A DNA stretch of 64,000 nt from Serratia bockelmannii (lineage in GTDB: Bacteria; Pseudomonadota; Gammaproteobacteria; Enterobacterales; Enterobacteriaceae): the NCBI RefSeq assembly GCF_008011855.1, contig NZ_VOUX01000033.1, positions 1 to 64,000 of the forward strand, written 5' to 3'. Shown here in pieces: positions 36,557 through 46,308 of this stretch. Each line of letters starts with the position of its first letter. Within the stretch, counting starts at the first letter, position 1. Both the position numbers and the translations under genes were made by a program. A model generated the notes under the pieces. That model did no database searches. It saw only the letters and a program-made list of their open reading frames with translations, and had not been told where the DNA came from.

Positions 36557-37854
36557 GCCTCGCGTTTGGGCGGCGGCGCCGTGTGGTACACCGACACCGG
36601 TCGCAGGCCGCGCGACACGGTGGTGGCGATCACGCAGGCGAGCAGAATGCCGGGCAGCAGCGCGTATTCGCCGGTCATTTCAAACACCATCAGCGCCGCC
36701 ATGATCGGCGCATGGGTGGTAGCGGCCAGCAGGGTAGCCATGCCGGTCAGTGCCAGCAGCAGCGGCACCGCCGCATCCATGCCCGGCCACAGGCCAAACA
36801 GCTGACCGATGATCGAGCCGAGCGCGGCGCCGACGAACAGCGTCGGGGTGAAGACCCCGCCGGGTGCTCCCGACCCGCTGCTGGCAAGGATTGCCAACAG
36901 TTTACATACCAGGATCGCCCCCAGCAGCAACACCCCCGGTGGCGCAATCAGCAGCGCCTGTACCACGCTGTAACCGTTGCCCCACACCTGTGGGAACAGC
37001 AGCGAAAGCAGCCCGACGATCAGGCCGCCCAACGCCAGCTGCAACGGCGGCTTCAAACGCAGCGATCGGAACGCGCGGCCGGTGGCGGTCATCAGCCATA
37101 AAAACAGCGGCCCGCCGGCGCCGGCCACCACGCCGACCAGCGCCATCAGCAGGTATTGTGTCGGCAGAGGGGCGGATAGCGGCGTCACCAGGTAGAGCGG
37201 CGCCTGGCCGCCGTTGAGCAGGTTGGTCATCAGCAGGGCGCTCACTGCGGCGATCACCACCGGGCCGAGCGAGGCCAGCATCAGGGTGCCGAACAGGATC
37301 TCGGCGATAAACAGGCTGCCCGCCAGCGGCGCATGATAGGCGCTGGCCATCCCGGCGGCGGCAGCGCAGGCCACCCACAGTTTCCATTCTTTCTCGTGCG
37401 TAAAGCGCTGGGCAAACAACGAGCCCACCAGCGCCGCCAGCAGGATCATCGCGCCTTCGCGGCCGATGGCGCTGCCGCTCGACACCACCAGCAGCGACGC
37501 CAGACACTTCACCAGACTGGCGCCGGTATCCAGCTTGCCGTTGCCGGTCTCAATCGCTTCCATATAGTCGGTGGGCGCAGCCGGACGCTGGTGGCGGTAG
37601 CGCTGGTGAATATACAGCAGCAGGCCCGCCGCCAGACCGCCCAGCGCGGGCGTCAGCGCGCGTCGCCAGCCGGGCAGCGCGGCGGCGGCGGCCACCAGGC
37701 TGCCGTCGGCATTGCCGAGCAGCAGCCACTCAAGGCCAATCATCGAACGGTGGAACAGCCACACCGCCAGGGCGGCGGCGACGCCGATAAACACGGCGAT
37801 AAGCAGGCTGCGCAGCAGGGCGCGATAGTGGTGCAGGTGGACCAATCTTTTCAT
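36553..37854 (-). CDS. clcB: ClcB: ClC-type voltage-gated chloride channel/antiporter
   Basis: ClcB moves chloride, probably in exchange for protons, as an electrical shunt in extreme acid resistance together with ClcA. The 433-residue membrane protein has the selectivity motifs [10 protein letters not shown] and [14 protein letters not shown], and [17 protein letters not shown] between them. It lies between bioD2 and the OsmU operon, the order seen in Salmonella. Length and motifs match E. coli ClcB. Confidence 0.95.
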   Translation of the reverse strand: MKRLVHLHHYRALLRSLLIAVFIGVAAALAVWLFHRSMIGLEWLLLGNADGSLVAAAAALPGWRRALTPALGGLAAGLLLYIHQRYRHQRPAAPTDYMEAIETGNGKLDTGASLVKCLASLLVVSSGSAIGREGAMILLAALVGSLFAQRFTHEKEWKLWVACAAAAGMASAYHAPLAGSLFIAEILFGTLMLASLGPVVIAAVSALLMTNLLNGGQAPLYLVTPLSAPLPTQYLLMALVGVVAGAGGPLFLWLMTATGRAFRSLRLKPPLQLALGGLIVGLLSLLFPQVWGNGYSVVQALLIAPPGVLLLGAILVCKLLAILASSGSGAPGGVFTPTLFVGAALGSIIGQLFGLWPGMDAAVPLLLALTGMATLLAATTHAPIMAALMVFEMTGEYALLPGILLACVIATTVSRGLRPVSVYHTAPPPKREA

Positions 37855-37979
37855 GCGTGGGCGGCGTCGTGAGAAAAATCAAAGGGTCATCAGCGCATTG
37901 TGCTTGGCGCTCCGGCCGATGACCAGTGAATCTTTAGCAAACTGCGGCATAGGCGGGGCGGCGAGCGCCCCGGCGGGGG

Positions 37980-39119
37980 TTATTGCGGCGTCAACACCCG
38001 GCGCGTGCGGCCGGAGCTGAGGTAGTCGGCGATATAATCCTGCGAGATTTCGCCGCTGTAGCGGCCGTCTTCATCGACGATCGGCATCCAGGAGGTGTTG
38101 TGCTCGTACAGTTTCGACAGCACCACGCGCAGGTTCTCCTCCGCACGGGCGGTGACGCGGAAACGGTGCAGGCTGTCGGCGCAGACCCCGGGCGCGCCGC
38201 GCGCCTCACGGCGTTTGACGTAGCCCAACGGTTTGCCGTCGGCATCCACCACCGTCACCGAGCGGGCGTCGATATCGTCCATCAGACCGAACGCCTCCAC
38301 TAGCGGCGTCTCCCGGCGCACCGTCACCGTTTCCTGTTGATCGGCCACGTCGCCGGCCTGCACCAACAGCAGGCGCTTCAGCGTGCGATCCTGGCCGACA
38401 AAGGACGCGACGAAGTCGTTCGCCGGGCGCGCCAGCAGCTCATCGGCGCTGGCGTTCTGCACGATTTTGCCCTGGCGGAACACCGCGATGCGATCGCCGA
38501 GCTTCAGCGCTTCGTCGATGTCGTGGCTGACCAGCATCACGGTCTTTTTCAGCTGGCGCTGCATGTCGAGAAACTCGTTCTGGATGGTTTCGCGGTTGAT
38601 CGGGTCTACCGCGCCGAAGGGCTCATCCATCAGCAGCACCGGCGGATCGGCGGCCAGCGCGCGGATCACGCCGATGCGCTGTTGCTGCCCGCCGGACATC
38701 TCTTTCGGGTAGCGGTGCAAAAAGCGCTTGGGATCCAGCGCCACCATGCTCATCAGCTCCTCGGCGCGATCGTGGCAGCGTTTTTTGTCCCAACCCAGCA
38801 TGCGCGGCACTACGGTGATGTTCTCCTCGATGGTCATGTTGGGGAACAGACCGATCTGCTGGATGACGTAGCCGATTTTGCGGCGCAGGCTGACGGTATC
38901 CAGCGCGCTGGTGTCCTCGCCGTTGATCAGAATGGTGCCGCCGGTGGGTTCGATCAGGCGGTTGATCATCTTCAGCGTGGTGGTTTTGCCGCAGCCGGAA
39001 GGGCCGAGCAGCACGCAGATTTCACCTTCCGGCACGTCCAGATTGATGTTGTCGACGGCGTTGAACGGTGTGCCGTTCTTCTGCATGAACTGTTTGGTCA
39101 GATTTTCCAATTTAATCAT
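37980..39119 (-). CDS. osmV: OsmV: ATP-binding subunit of the OsmU osmoprotectant ABC transporter
   Basis: OsmV powers uptake of glycine betaine and choline-O-sulfate by the OsmU system. The 380-residue protein has Walker A GPSGCGKTT, the Q-loop YVIQQIGLFPN, signature EMSGGQQQRIG and Walker B VLLMDEPFGA. A C-terminal pair of CBS domains follows (about 250-370), as in ProV/OpuCA, where CBS domains sense ionic strength. ATG 39119 overlaps the osmW stop by ATGA; a much longer open frame upstream is only an overlap with osmW in another frame. Confidence 0.94.
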   Translation of the reverse strand: MIKLENLTKQFMQKNGTPFNAVDNINLDVPEGEICVLLGPSGCGKTTTLKMINRLIEPTGGTILINGEDTSALDTVSLRRKIGYVIQQIGLFPNMTIEENITVVPRMLGWDKKRCHDRAEELMSMVALDPKRFLHRYPKEMSGGQQQRIGVIRALAADPPVLLMDEPFGAVDPINRETIQNEFLDMQRQLKKTVMLVSHDIDEALKLGDRIAVFRQGKIVQNASADELLARPANDFVASFVGQDRTLKRLLLVQAGDVADQQETVTVRRETPLVEAFGLMDDIDARSVTVVDADGKPLGYVKRREARGAPGVCADSLHRFRVTARAEENLRVVLSKLYEHNTSWMPIVDEDGRYSGEISQDYIADYLSSGRTRRVLTPQ

Positions 39120-39769
39120 GAGCGGATCCCCTTGGGCGTTAGCGCAATTTGCAAGCGGTGCAATAACCAATCGAGGACGATCGCCAGCAGGCTGATCATC
39201 ACGGCGCCGGTAATCAACTGGCGGATGTCGCTGCTGCTGATGCCGTTGAGCAGCAGCAGGCCAAGGCCGCCGGCGCCGATCACTGCGGCTATCGCCATCA
39301 CGCCGATATTCATCACCACGGCGGTGCGAATGCCGCCGAAAATCACCGGCAGTGCCACCGGGATCTCTACCCAGCGCAGGCGTTGCCAGAACGTCATGCC
39401 GATGCCGCGGCCGGCTTCGCGCAGCCCGCCGGGCAGGTTGTCGAGCGCGGTGTGGGTATTGCGCACGATCGGCAGCAGCGAGTAGAGGAACACCGCGGTG
39501 ATCGCCGGTATGTAGCCAATGCCGTGGCCGATTAAGGAAAACAGCGGGATCATCAGCCCGAACAGGGCGATGGAGGGCACGGTGAGCACCAGCGTGGCTA
39601 GGCTCAGCACCGGCGTCGCCAGCCATTTGTGGCGGACGATCAGCACGCCGAGCGGCACGCCGATCAGTATCGCCAGGCCGACGGCGACGCCGACCAGCAG
39701 CAGGTGCTCCAGCGTCAAGCCGGCGATATAGGCCCAGTTTTGCCAGGCGTAAAGTACAGTATTCATCAC
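39116..39769 (-). CDS. osmW: OsmW: permease subunit of OsmU
   Basis: This 217-residue inner-membrane protein has five or six spans and the BPD_transp_1 fold, including the EAA-like loop GGLREAGRGIGMTFWQRLRW that docks the ATPase. It lies 8 bp after osmX and overlaps osmV by 4 bp. It pairs with the second permease encoded at the front of the operon to form the channel. Confidence 0.93.
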   Translation of the reverse strand: MMNTVLYAWQNWAYIAGLTLEHLLLVGVAVGLAILIGVPLGVLIVRHKWLATPVLSLATLVLTVPSIALFGLMIPLFSLIGHGIGYIPAITAVFLYSLLPIVRNTHTALDNLPGGLREAGRGIGMTFWQRLRWVEIPVALPVIFGGIRTAVVMNIGVMAIAAVIGAGGLGLLLLNGISSSDIRQLITGAVMISLLAIVLDWLLHRLQIALTPKGIRS

Positions 39770-39777
39770 ATGCCTCC

Positions 39778-40686
39778 CTAAATCAGGCCGCGCTGCTTGA
39801 GGAACGCATCGGCGACCTGTTGCGGCGTCTGGTAGTCGATATCCACCTTAGCGTTCAGCTCGGTGATCACCTGATTGTTGAACTGTTTCGACAGCGTGTT
39901 CAGCGCCGCTTCCAGCCCCGGCGTGTTTTGCAACACCTCGGCGCGCACCACCGGCGTGACCGCATAGCTCGGGAAATAGCCCTTGTCGTCTTCGAGCACC
40001 TGCAGATCGAAGCCTTTCACCCGGCCGTCGGTGGTGTACACCAGCCCGGCATCGACGAAGCCGTCGCGGATGGCGTTGTAGACCAGGCCGGGGTCCATTT
40101 GGCGGATTTGCGGGCGGTCCAGCGGCATGTCGTACAGCGCCTGCATCGGCTTCAGGCCGTCCGAGCGGCCGGCAAACTCCAGGTCCAGCCCCAGCAGCCA
40201 GTTGTGTTTCGGGTCGGTTTTACGCACCTGTTCCACTTTGGCCACCAGCTGCGACATCGTGCGAATCTGCTCTTTTTCCGCGCGCTGGCGCTGCATGGCG
40301 AAGGCGTAAGTGTTGTTCATGTCCGCCGGCTGCAGCCACACCAGGCCTAGCTTGGCGTCGAGTTTTTTCACCGTGTCGTAAGTTTCCTGCGGCGTCATGC
40401 GCTTATTGATGTGGTTAAAGATGATCAGCGAGGTGCCGGTGTATTCCCAGGTCATGTCGATCTGTTTGTTGATCATCGCGTTGCGGGTGATCACCGTGGC
40501 CAGATTGGTCTTGGGTTCGACCTGAAAACCTTTGGCCCGCAGGTATTGCACGGTGATTGCCGACAGAATGCGCTGTTCGGTAAAGTTCTTGCTCGCCAGC
40601 GTCAGTGGGGCGGCCCAGGCGGCCGCGCCGGTCATCAGCAAGGAGAGCAGCAGAGCGTGGCGGAGTCGTTGTAACCATCGAGTCAT
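39778..40686 (-). CDS. osmX: OsmX: periplasmic osmoprotectant-binding protein
   Basis: The 302-residue precursor has a signal peptide ending in AAAWA (about residue 25), then the OpuAC-type binding fold starting [17 protein letters not shown]. The aromatic- and charge-rich segments [15 protein letters not shown] and [13 protein letters not shown] line the betaine site in relatives. It lies between the two permease genes. It delivers glycine betaine or choline sulfate to OsmW/OsmY. Confidence 0.93.
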   Translation of the reverse strand: MTRWLQRLRHALLLSLLMTGAAAWAAPLTLASKNFTEQRILSAITVQYLRAKGFQVEPKTNLATVITRNAMINKQIDMTWEYTGTSLIIFNHINKRMTPQETYDTVKKLDAKLGLVWLQPADMNNTYAFAMQRQRAEKEQIRTMSQLVAKVEQVRKTDPKHNWLLGLDLEFAGRSDGLKPMQALYDMPLDRPQIRQMDPGLVYNAIRDGFVDAGLVYTTDGRVKGFDLQVLEDDKGYFPSYAVTPVVRAEVLQNTPGLEAALNTLSKQFNNQVITELNAKVDIDYQTPQQVADAFLKQRGLI

Positions 40687-40699
40687 CGCGTTTCTCCCG

Positions 40700-41416
40700 T
40701 CAAGATGCGGTATGAGGGCTGAGCCGGCGGCCGAGACCGGCCAGCGCCAGATCGAGCAACAGGGCGATCAGCGCGGTGGCGGCGGCGCCGAGGATCAGCG
40801 TCGGGAAGTCGTTCAGGTAGATGCCGGGGAAGATCAGCTCGCCGTAGCTGCTGGCACCGATTAAAAACGCCAGCGGCGCGGTGCCGACGTTAATCGCCAT
40901 CGCGATGCGCACCCCGGCGAAGATCACCGGTAGCGCGTTAGGGAGTTCAACCTGCCGCAGTCGCTGCCCGGCGGTCATGCCAATACCGTTGGCGGCCTCG
41001 ACCAGCGCCGGTGGCACCGAACGCAGGCCGGCATAGGTATTGCGCACGATGGGCAGCAGCGAGGCGAGGAACAGTGCCACCACCGCCGGCCGATCGCCGA
41101 TGCCGATGATTACCATCGCCAGCGCCAGCACCGCCAGCGGCGGCAGGGTGTTGCCGACGTTGAAGATCTGCATCACGTGTTCCGCCCAGCGGCGGGCAAA
41201 GGGGCGGCTCAGCAGGATGCCGCTGGGAATGCCGACCAGCAGCGACAGCAGCATGGAGCAGGCCACCAGGAACATGTGTTGCTGGCCGAGATAGATCAAA
41301 TCTTCCCGGCGCGACTTGAGGGTGTCCCAACCGATGCCGTAAACCAGCAGCGCGATGACGGCGATAAACAGCAGGCTCCCGAGGAGCAGGCGCCGGTATG
41401 GCGCTGACTTGTGCAT
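40700..41416 (-). CDS. osmY: OsmY (OsmU system): first permease subunit
   Basis: This 238-residue membrane protein is the second BPD_transp_1 permease of OsmU and the first gene in transcription order. It has an N-terminal span, then the five-helix core and an EAA loop around [20 protein letters not shown]. The name follows the Salmonella osmVWXY nomenclature and is not E. coli osmY, which encodes an unrelated periplasmic protein. Intergenic spacing of 13 bp to osmX shows one operon. Confidence 0.88.
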   Translation of the reverse strand: MHKSAPYRRLLLGSLLFIAVIALLVYGIGWDTLKSRREDLIYLGQQHMFLVACSMLLSLLVGIPSGILLSRPFARRWAEHVMQIFNVGNTLPPLAVLALAMVIIGIGDRPAVVALFLASLLPIVRNTYAGLRSVPPALVEAANGIGMTAGQRLRQVELPNALPVIFAGVRIAMAINVGTAPLAFLIGASSYGELIFPGIYLNDFPTLILGAAATALIALLLDLALAGLGRRLSPHTAS

Positions 41417-41926
41417 GATGTTGCGTCCTCCGTTGCGCGGAGCGGCCGACGAGACGGCGCATTCCGCTCTGATTGTTACCCACGGCCCGGCGGGCGTGGC
41501 GGTACAAAACGGGCGTTTCGCATGAGGTTAGCGACATTGAGCGAAGGGTGCGTTCGGCACAGCGTGCTGAACGTAGGCTCAATACGTGAGTTAATCAGCA
41601 TAAGATACTGATATTTAAACCCAAGAAAGCACGAAGCCCAAAGGCGTCGGCTAGGGAAGGTATAGCACCCTGTCGTTGGTCGTGCCAAGTTTTATGAACA
41701 AAATCAGGTGATTGAGTTTACGCCGATCTGCGCCTCAGCCCGCGTCAGCGCTGGGATGCATGGAAAGTGAAAAAAATCCGCCGCATAACGTTACGCCGTA
41801 ACAATGAGTCGCAAATGGTGCGATTCGCCGCCGGCAAAGACAGGATGTGAGGGCGGATAGACTCGGCGCAGGCGCTTGCTGATATACTCAGAGAAAATAA
41901 AAACGCCAGGAAAGCTGCATAACGCC
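41417..41926. other. Intergenic region osmU to MFS gene; promoters only
   Basis: These 510 bp separate two divergent genes. I find no convincing gene, tRNA or repeat. Short open frames (for example 41411-41611) lack ribosome sites and family resemblance. The osmotically regulated promoter of osmU should lie at the left end. Confidence 0.55.
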
Positions 41927-43393
41927 ATGACAAATAACGTTTCACCCGCACCCATCGCCCACCGGCCGCTGATTCTGATCGCCTGTATGCTGGCGATGTT
42001 CATGTCGGCAATCGAAGCCACCATCGTCGCCACCGCCATGCCCACCATTATCGGCGATCTCGGCGGCTTCTCGCTGCTGGGGTGGGTATTCGCGGTCTAT
42101 TTGCTGGCGCAGGCGATCACCATCCCCATCTACGGGCGGCTGGCGGATCTCTACGGCCGCAAGCGGGTGTTCTTCTTCGGCGCCACGCTGTTCCTGCTGG
42201 GATCGGTGCTGTGCGGCTTCGCCCCCGACATGTATTGGCTGATCGGCTTTCGTCTGCTGCAGGGGTTGGGCGCCGGCGCCATCATGCCGATCGCGTCCAC
42301 CATCATCGGCGACATCTACAGCGCCACCGAGCGGCCGAAGGTGATGGGCTACCTGTCGAGCGTATGGGGCGTGTCGGCGATCATCGGCCCGCTGTTGGGG
42401 GCGTTTATCGTCCAGCATCTGCCGTGGGCGCTGGTGTTCTGGGTTAACCTGCCGATCGGCCTGCTGGCGATGTTCTTCCTCTGGCGCTATCTGCCGGCGC
42501 ATCAGCAGCTGCGGCGGCACGCGCTGGATCTGGCGGGCACCGCCTGGCTGACGCTGTTCGTTTCGGCGCTGCTGCTGGCGCTGTTGCAGATGGAAAGTCT
42601 GGGATGGTGGGTGGCGCCGTTGCTGGCGCTGCTTGTCCGCCAGGAGCGGCGCGCGGTCGAACCGCTGTTCCCGCTGGCGCTGTGGCAAAGCCGGGTGATT
42701 GTCGCCGGTAACATCGGCGGGCTGGTGATCGGCGCGGCGATGATGGGCATCAGCGCCTTCCTGCCCACCTTCATTCAGGGCGTGATGGGCGGCTCGCCGC
42801 TGGAGGCGGGCACCACGCTGGCGCTGATGTCGATCGGTTGGCCGCTGGCCAGCACGCTGAGCGGCCGTTTGATGCTGATGACCTCGTATCGCGCCACGGC
42901 GCTGCTGGGGGCGCTGCTGTTGGTGGCGGGCGGCCTGATCCTGCTGATGCTGCAGCCGAACGGCGGCCTGCTGTGGGGCCGGGTGGCGGCGTTTATGGTC
43001 GGTGCCGGCATGGGGCTGTGCAACACCACATTTTTAGTGTCGGTGCAGAACGCGGCCCATTACAGCATTCGCGGCATCGCCACCGCCTGTACCGTGTTTA
43101 CCCGCATGGTGGGGTCGGCCATCGGCACCGCGATTCTGGGCGCCACGCTGAACCTCAACCTGCAATGGCGTCTGCCGGAAATCGACGATCCGGTGCAGCG
43201 TCTGATGGAACCGGCGGTGCGGCAGAGCATGGGGAGCGAGGCGTTGGCGCAGTTGACCCAGCAGGTGGCGGCTTCGCTGCATTGGGTATTTCTGGTGTCG
43301 GCGTTGGTGTCCTTGCTGGCGCTGGCGGCAGCCATGCTGATCCCGGCGCGTTGTCGGCCGCAGGGCGAAGAAGAAGAGGCGGAGCAGGCGTAA
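41927..43393 (+). CDS. MFS multidrug efflux transporter, DHA2-like
   Basis: The 488-residue protein has 12-14 membrane helices. It carries motif A (GRLADLYGRKRVFFFG), motif C-like GVSAIIGPLLGAF and a conserved acidic residue in the first helix (AIEATIVATAMPTI). These are features of drug:H+ antiporters of the EmrB/SmvA type. ATG 41927 is preferred over 41876 because homologues begin shortly before the first helix. The substrate is unknown. Confidence 0.86.
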   Translation: MTNNVSPAPIAHRPLILIACMLAMFMSAIEATIVATAMPTIIGDLGGFSLLGWVFAVYLLAQAITIPIYGRLADLYGRKRVFFFGATLFLLGSVLCGFAPDMYWLIGFRLLQGLGAGAIMPIASTIIGDIYSATERPKVMGYLSSVWGVSAIIGPLLGAFIVQHLPWALVFWVNLPIGLLAMFFLWRYLPAHQQLRRHALDLAGTAWLTLFVSALLLALLQMESLGWWVAPLLALLVRQERRAVEPLFPLALWQSRVIVAGNIGGLVIGAAMMGISAFLPTFIQGVMGGSPLEAGTTLALMSIGWPLASTLSGRLMLMTSYRATALLGALLLVAGGLILLMLQPNGGLLWGRVAAFMVGAGMGLCNTTFLVSVQNAAHYSIRGIATACTVFTRMVGSAIGTAILGATLNLNLQWRLPEIDDPVQRLMEPAVRQSMGSEALAQLTQQVAASLHWVFLVSALVSLLALAAAMLIPARCRPQGEEEEAEQA

Positions 43394-43405
43394 GGGAGAA
43401 GGAAA

Positions 43406-43426
43406 GGGCGCTGCTGCAGAGCGCCC
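43406..43426. terminator. Hairpin between the MFS gene and ynfD
   Basis: GGGCGCT (43406-43412) pairs with AGCGCCC (43420-43426) in the 50-bp gap between convergent stops. No T-run follows. Confidence 0.5.
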
Positions 43427-43443
43427 GGGATAGCCGGTGTGGC

Positions 43444-43743
43444 TTACTGCGTGTTGGAGGTATCCTGGCTGGTGCCGGTCTGCGCCGCGTCACCGCGATC
43501 GTCGCCGTTGTTCAGGCGGGTATAGACGATCTTCTGGGTGTCGTTTTCGCAGTGGCCGACCACTTGGCCGCCCGCTTGATCGGCCTGATCGTTGGGCACG
43601 ATCTCCAGTTTGAAGCCGGACTCCGGTACGCCGTTATTGACGATTTTTTGCGAAATGTCCGCTTTCACGCTTTCGCAGGAGGCCAGTGCCGCCAGCGGGG
43701 CGCCGGCCAGCAACACAGCGGTTAATATCAGCGTTTTTTTCAT
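43444..43743 (-). CDS. ynfD: DUF1161 periplasmic protein YnfD
   Basis: This 99-residue protein has a signal peptide ending in LAALA and a mature DUF1161 domain. Its two cysteines (ASCESVKADISQKIVNNGVP and VVGHCENDTQKIVYTR) probably form a disulfide. ATG 43743 has AAGGATGAC upstream; a GTG one codon earlier is possible. YnfD, YnfB and YnfA are neighbours in enterobacteria as here. Function is unknown. Confidence 0.9.
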   Translation of the reverse strand: MKKTLILTAVLLAGAPLAALASCESVKADISQKIVNNGVPESGFKLEIVPNDQADQAGGQVVGHCENDTQKIVYTRLNNGDDRGDAAQTGTSQDTSNTQ

Positions 43744-43832
43744 CACGTCATCCTTTTAGACAATGGACTTCCTGTAACAGGATAGCAGCAACGGCGACCG
43801 GGTTTCACGCTTGCCCGCCCGCCGCAGGCGGA

Positions 43833-44201
43833 TTAAGGATTAATCCGACGGCCGGTCTGGCGATCCAGGCATTTACGGGTGTCCGGTTCCCAGTAGGCGT
43901 TGACGTTGTTGCTGTCGTTGCAACGGTCTTCGTCATCCGCGGCGCGATCGGCCTTGTCGAACTCTTTCTCGACGCGAGTGTTAACCTTGTGGCGCAGGGT
44001 TTTGGTATCATTCCACTGCTCTTTGCTCTGGCGCGCTTCTTCGGTGCTCATCGCGCCGCTGCCTTTGCCATCGACGGTGACGCAGGTGCTGCCCTGAGTG
44101 CAGGTGGCGGCCAGCGCCGGCGCCTGCCAGGCGCCCATAACGGCCAGCATGGCGACCGGCAGCATCCCGCGCAGCAGTCGTTGGGTCGAAAATGTTTTCA
44201 T
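43833..44201 (-). CDS. ynfB: DUF1283 family protein YnfB
   Basis: This 122-residue protein has a signal peptide ([20 protein letters not shown]...PALA). Its DUF1283 core has [40 protein letters not shown] and a C-terminal RINP. AAGGATGAAACG precedes ATG 44201. It is probably periplasmic; function is unknown. It lies between ynfD on the same strand and divergent ynfA, matching the E. coli order. Confidence 0.91.
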   Translation of the reverse strand: MKTFSTQRLLRGMLPVAMLAVMGAWQAPALAATCTQGSTCVTVDGKGSGAMSTEEARQSKEQWNDTKTLRHKVNTRVEKEFDKADRAADDEDRCNDSNNVNAYWEPDTRKCLDRQTGRRINP

Positions 44202-44349
44202 CGTTTCATCCTTATGAGTGAGTGCGCCTGATGATGGCGGCACTGGCGTTACCTCGCCCGCAGGCGTGGTGACAAATATACCACTGCGTTCCTGGAATTC
44301 ACCAGCCAAGCGCCGATTCGTTTACTTTATCGAGAGAAAACTGCGACCG

Positions 44350-44676
44350 ATGTTAAAAACCACGCTGTTGTTTTTCGCCACTGCACTCGCCGAAATTATC
44401 GGCTGTTTCCTGCCTTACCTGTGGCTCAAGAAGCAGGGCAGCGCCTGGCTGCTGCTGCCGGCGGCATTAAGCCTGATGCTGTTTGTCTGGCTGTTGACAC
44501 TGCATCCGGCGGCCAGCGGGCGAGTCTACGCGGCCTATGGCGGCGTGTATGTGGCGACGGCGCTGCTGTGGCTGCGGGTGGTGGATGGGGTGAAGCTGTC
44601 TGCGCTGGACTGGGTGGGCGCCGGGGTGGCGCTGGTGGGCATGCTGATCATCGTTTCCGGCTGGCGCGCGGCCTGA
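44350..44676 (+). CDS. ynfA: UPF0060 membrane protein YnfA
   Basis: This 108-residue, four-helix inner-membrane protein resembles small multidrug resistance transporters. It begins [20 protein letters not shown] and carries the highly conserved [20 protein letters not shown] and [11 protein letters not shown]. Reports link YnfA to SMR-like efflux in Shigella. ATG 44350 matches the family start exactly and the length equals E. coli YnfA. Confidence 0.94.
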   Translation: MLKTTLLFFATALAEIIGCFLPYLWLKKQGSAWLLLPAALSLMLFVWLLTLHPAASGRVYAAYGGVYVATALLWLRVVDGVKLSALDWVGAGVALVGMLIIVSGWRAA

Positions 44677-44684
44677 GGAAACAG

Positions 44685-44704
44685 GGCGGGAGTCGCCTCC
44701 CGCC
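44685..44704. terminator. Hairpin between ynfA and convergent ydfG
   Basis: GGCGGGAG (44685-44692) pairs with CTCCCGCC (44697-44704) around TCGC, nine bases after the ynfA stop and eight before the ydfG stop. No T-run is present. Confidence 0.55.
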
Positions 44705-44712
44705 GCCAGGGA

Positions 44713-45462
44713 TCAGGCGCCGCGGTGGATGTTCAGCCCGGCGAAGGACTGGCTGACCGGCATCATTTCCAGCGTGTTGATGTTGACGCGCGCCGGCAAC
44801 GTGGCGACCCAGAACACCGACTCGGCGATGTCTTCCGGCGTCAGCGCATCGGCGCCTTCGTAGGTTTTATTGACCTTGCCGTCATCGCCCTTGAAGCGCA
44901 CGTTGGAAAACTCGGTGCCGCCCACCAGGCCCGGCTCGATATCGGTCACGCGGATGCGCGTGCCGTGCAGATCGGCACGCAGGCCCAGGCTGAACTGTTT
45001 GACGAACGCCTTGGTGGCGCCGTACACGTTGCCGCCGGCGTAAGGCCAGTTGGCGGCGGTGGAGCCGATGTTGATCACGTGGCCGACGTTGCGTTCGACC
45101 ATGGCCGGCAGCAGCGCGCGCGTCATGTTTACCAGCCCTTTGGCGTTGGTGTCAATCATGGTTTCCCAGTCATCGGCGTTGGCCTTGTGCGCCGGCTCCA
45201 GCCCCAGCGCCAGCCCGGCGTTGTTCACCAGCACGTCGATCTGACGCAGCTCGGCCGGCAGTGCCTCGATCGCCTGTTGAATGGCGGCGCGGTTGCGCAC
45301 GTCGAGCCGCACGATGTGCAGCGCTTGCCCTAATTCGTCCTGCAGCTCTTCGAGACGCTCAAGGCGGCGCCCGGCGGCGATCACCTGGTGGCCTTCACGG
45401 ACAAAACGGCGCGCAATGGCTTCGCCGAAACCGGAGGTGGCGCCGGTAACAAAAATAATCAT
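44713..45462 (-). CDS. ydfG: YdfG: NADP-dependent 3-hydroxy acid/serine dehydrogenase (SDR)
   Basis: YdfG oxidises L-allo-threonine, serine and 3-hydroxy acids and reduces malonic semialdehyde. The 249-residue short-chain dehydrogenase has the cofactor motif VTGATSGFGEAIA, NNAG (LVNNAGLALG), the catalytic Ser of INIGSTAANWPYAG and YxxxK (YGATK). ATG 45462 follows GAGGAACAGCAAC and matches the E. coli start. Confidence 0.95.
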   Translation of the reverse strand: MIIFVTGATSGFGEAIARRFVREGHQVIAAGRRLERLEELQDELGQALHIVRLDVRNRAAIQQAIEALPAELRQIDVLVNNAGLALGLEPAHKANADDWETMIDTNAKGLVNMTRALLPAMVERNVGHVINIGSTAANWPYAGGNVYGATKAFVKQFSLGLRADLHGTRIRVTDIEPGLVGGTEFSNVRFKGDDGKVNKTYEGADALTPEDIAESVFWVATLPARVNINTLEMMPVSQSFAGLNIHRGA

Positions 45463-45587
45463 GTTGCTGTTCCTCAACTGTTTTTACCCTACATGCCTCT
45501 ATCATTAGCACAAACCCGCAGGCAGTGGCAGCGGTTATCACGGCGGAAAGCAAAAAAGGTCACACCGGGCCGGCGGCCCGATGCAGA

Positions 45588-46109
45588 TTAGCGCTGAGGC
45601 GGTAAGTGGTACACTACGGCGTCATACTTGACGCGTTCGCAACGGCCGGCCAGCACGCCGCCCAGCGACTCGACGAGGCGGCGGCTGGCGGTATTCTGTT
45701 CGGCCACCGGGTAGATAAGGTGCTGCGGCTGAAAGCGTTCGCTGACCCAGCGCGCGATGCTCTCAACGATTTCGCGGCCGTAACCCTGGCCATGCAGGCT
45801 CTCTTTGACCCAGATGCCCAGCTCCGGGGTGTGGCTGCGCAGGTTGTGTGCGCCGCCGACGCCGACGAACTCTCGGTCTTCGCGCCGGCGGGCGACGAAG
45901 ATCACTTCTTCGCCTTCGCGCATCAGCGGCAGCCAGCCTTGCCAGACGTTGGCGAAATCTTCCGGTGACGCTTCCGGCTCAAAGGTCATAAAGCGCGTCA
46001 GAGTGGGGGTGATCGCCTGGTAAACATCGTCGGCGTCTGCTGCGGTAAAGGGGGCAATCAACAAACGGTCGGTGTCCACGCGGCACTGAGAAAGGTCATT
46101 ATGATTCAT
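45588..46109 (-). CDS. GNAT-family N-acetyltransferase (RimJ/RimL-like)
   Basis: This 173-residue protein starts MNHNDLSQCRVDTDRLLIAPFTAAD, the usual start of Acetyltransf_3 proteins. The acetyl-CoA loop is LHGQGYGREIVESIARW, and NTASRRLVESLGGVLAG is the C-terminal family segment. GAGGGAATAAG precedes ATG 46109. The acceptor could be a small molecule or a protein N-terminus; nothing in the context decides. Confidence 0.85.
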   Translation of the reverse strand: MNHNDLSQCRVDTDRLLIAPFTAADADDVYQAITPTLTRFMTFEPEASPEDFANVWQGWLPLMREGEEVIFVARRREDREFVGVGGAHNLRSHTPELGIWVKESLHGQGYGREIVESIARWVSERFQPQHLIYPVAEQNTASRRLVESLGGVLAGRCERVKYDAVVYHLPPQR

Positions 46110-46272
46110 CTTATTCCCTCGCTTTTCAGGCCAGAACGGCAAAAAATCCGCGCCCATAAATCGGGGCGGATCGTCGATACTACGCGTATTGGCGTCAGAA
46201 GCGACTTATTTTTCGCCGTTGCGGCGGCGCGGAGGAGCGGTTTTATGTGACATCGTCACGTTGATGGGAAAG

Positions 46273-46302
46273 GCGGCGGGCACGGTTAACCGCACCCGCC
46301 GC
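46273..46302 (-). terminator. Hairpin after fecA
   Basis: GCGGCGGG (46273-46280) pairs with CCCGCCGC (46295-46302), seven bases beyond the fecA stop on the minus strand. No strong T-run follows. Confidence 0.55.
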
Positions 46303-46308
46303 TGAAGA

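Noticed and set aside
39120-39626. N-terminal extension of OsmV
   Set aside because: It overlaps osmW in another frame. The ATPase begins at 39119 with ATGA coupling.
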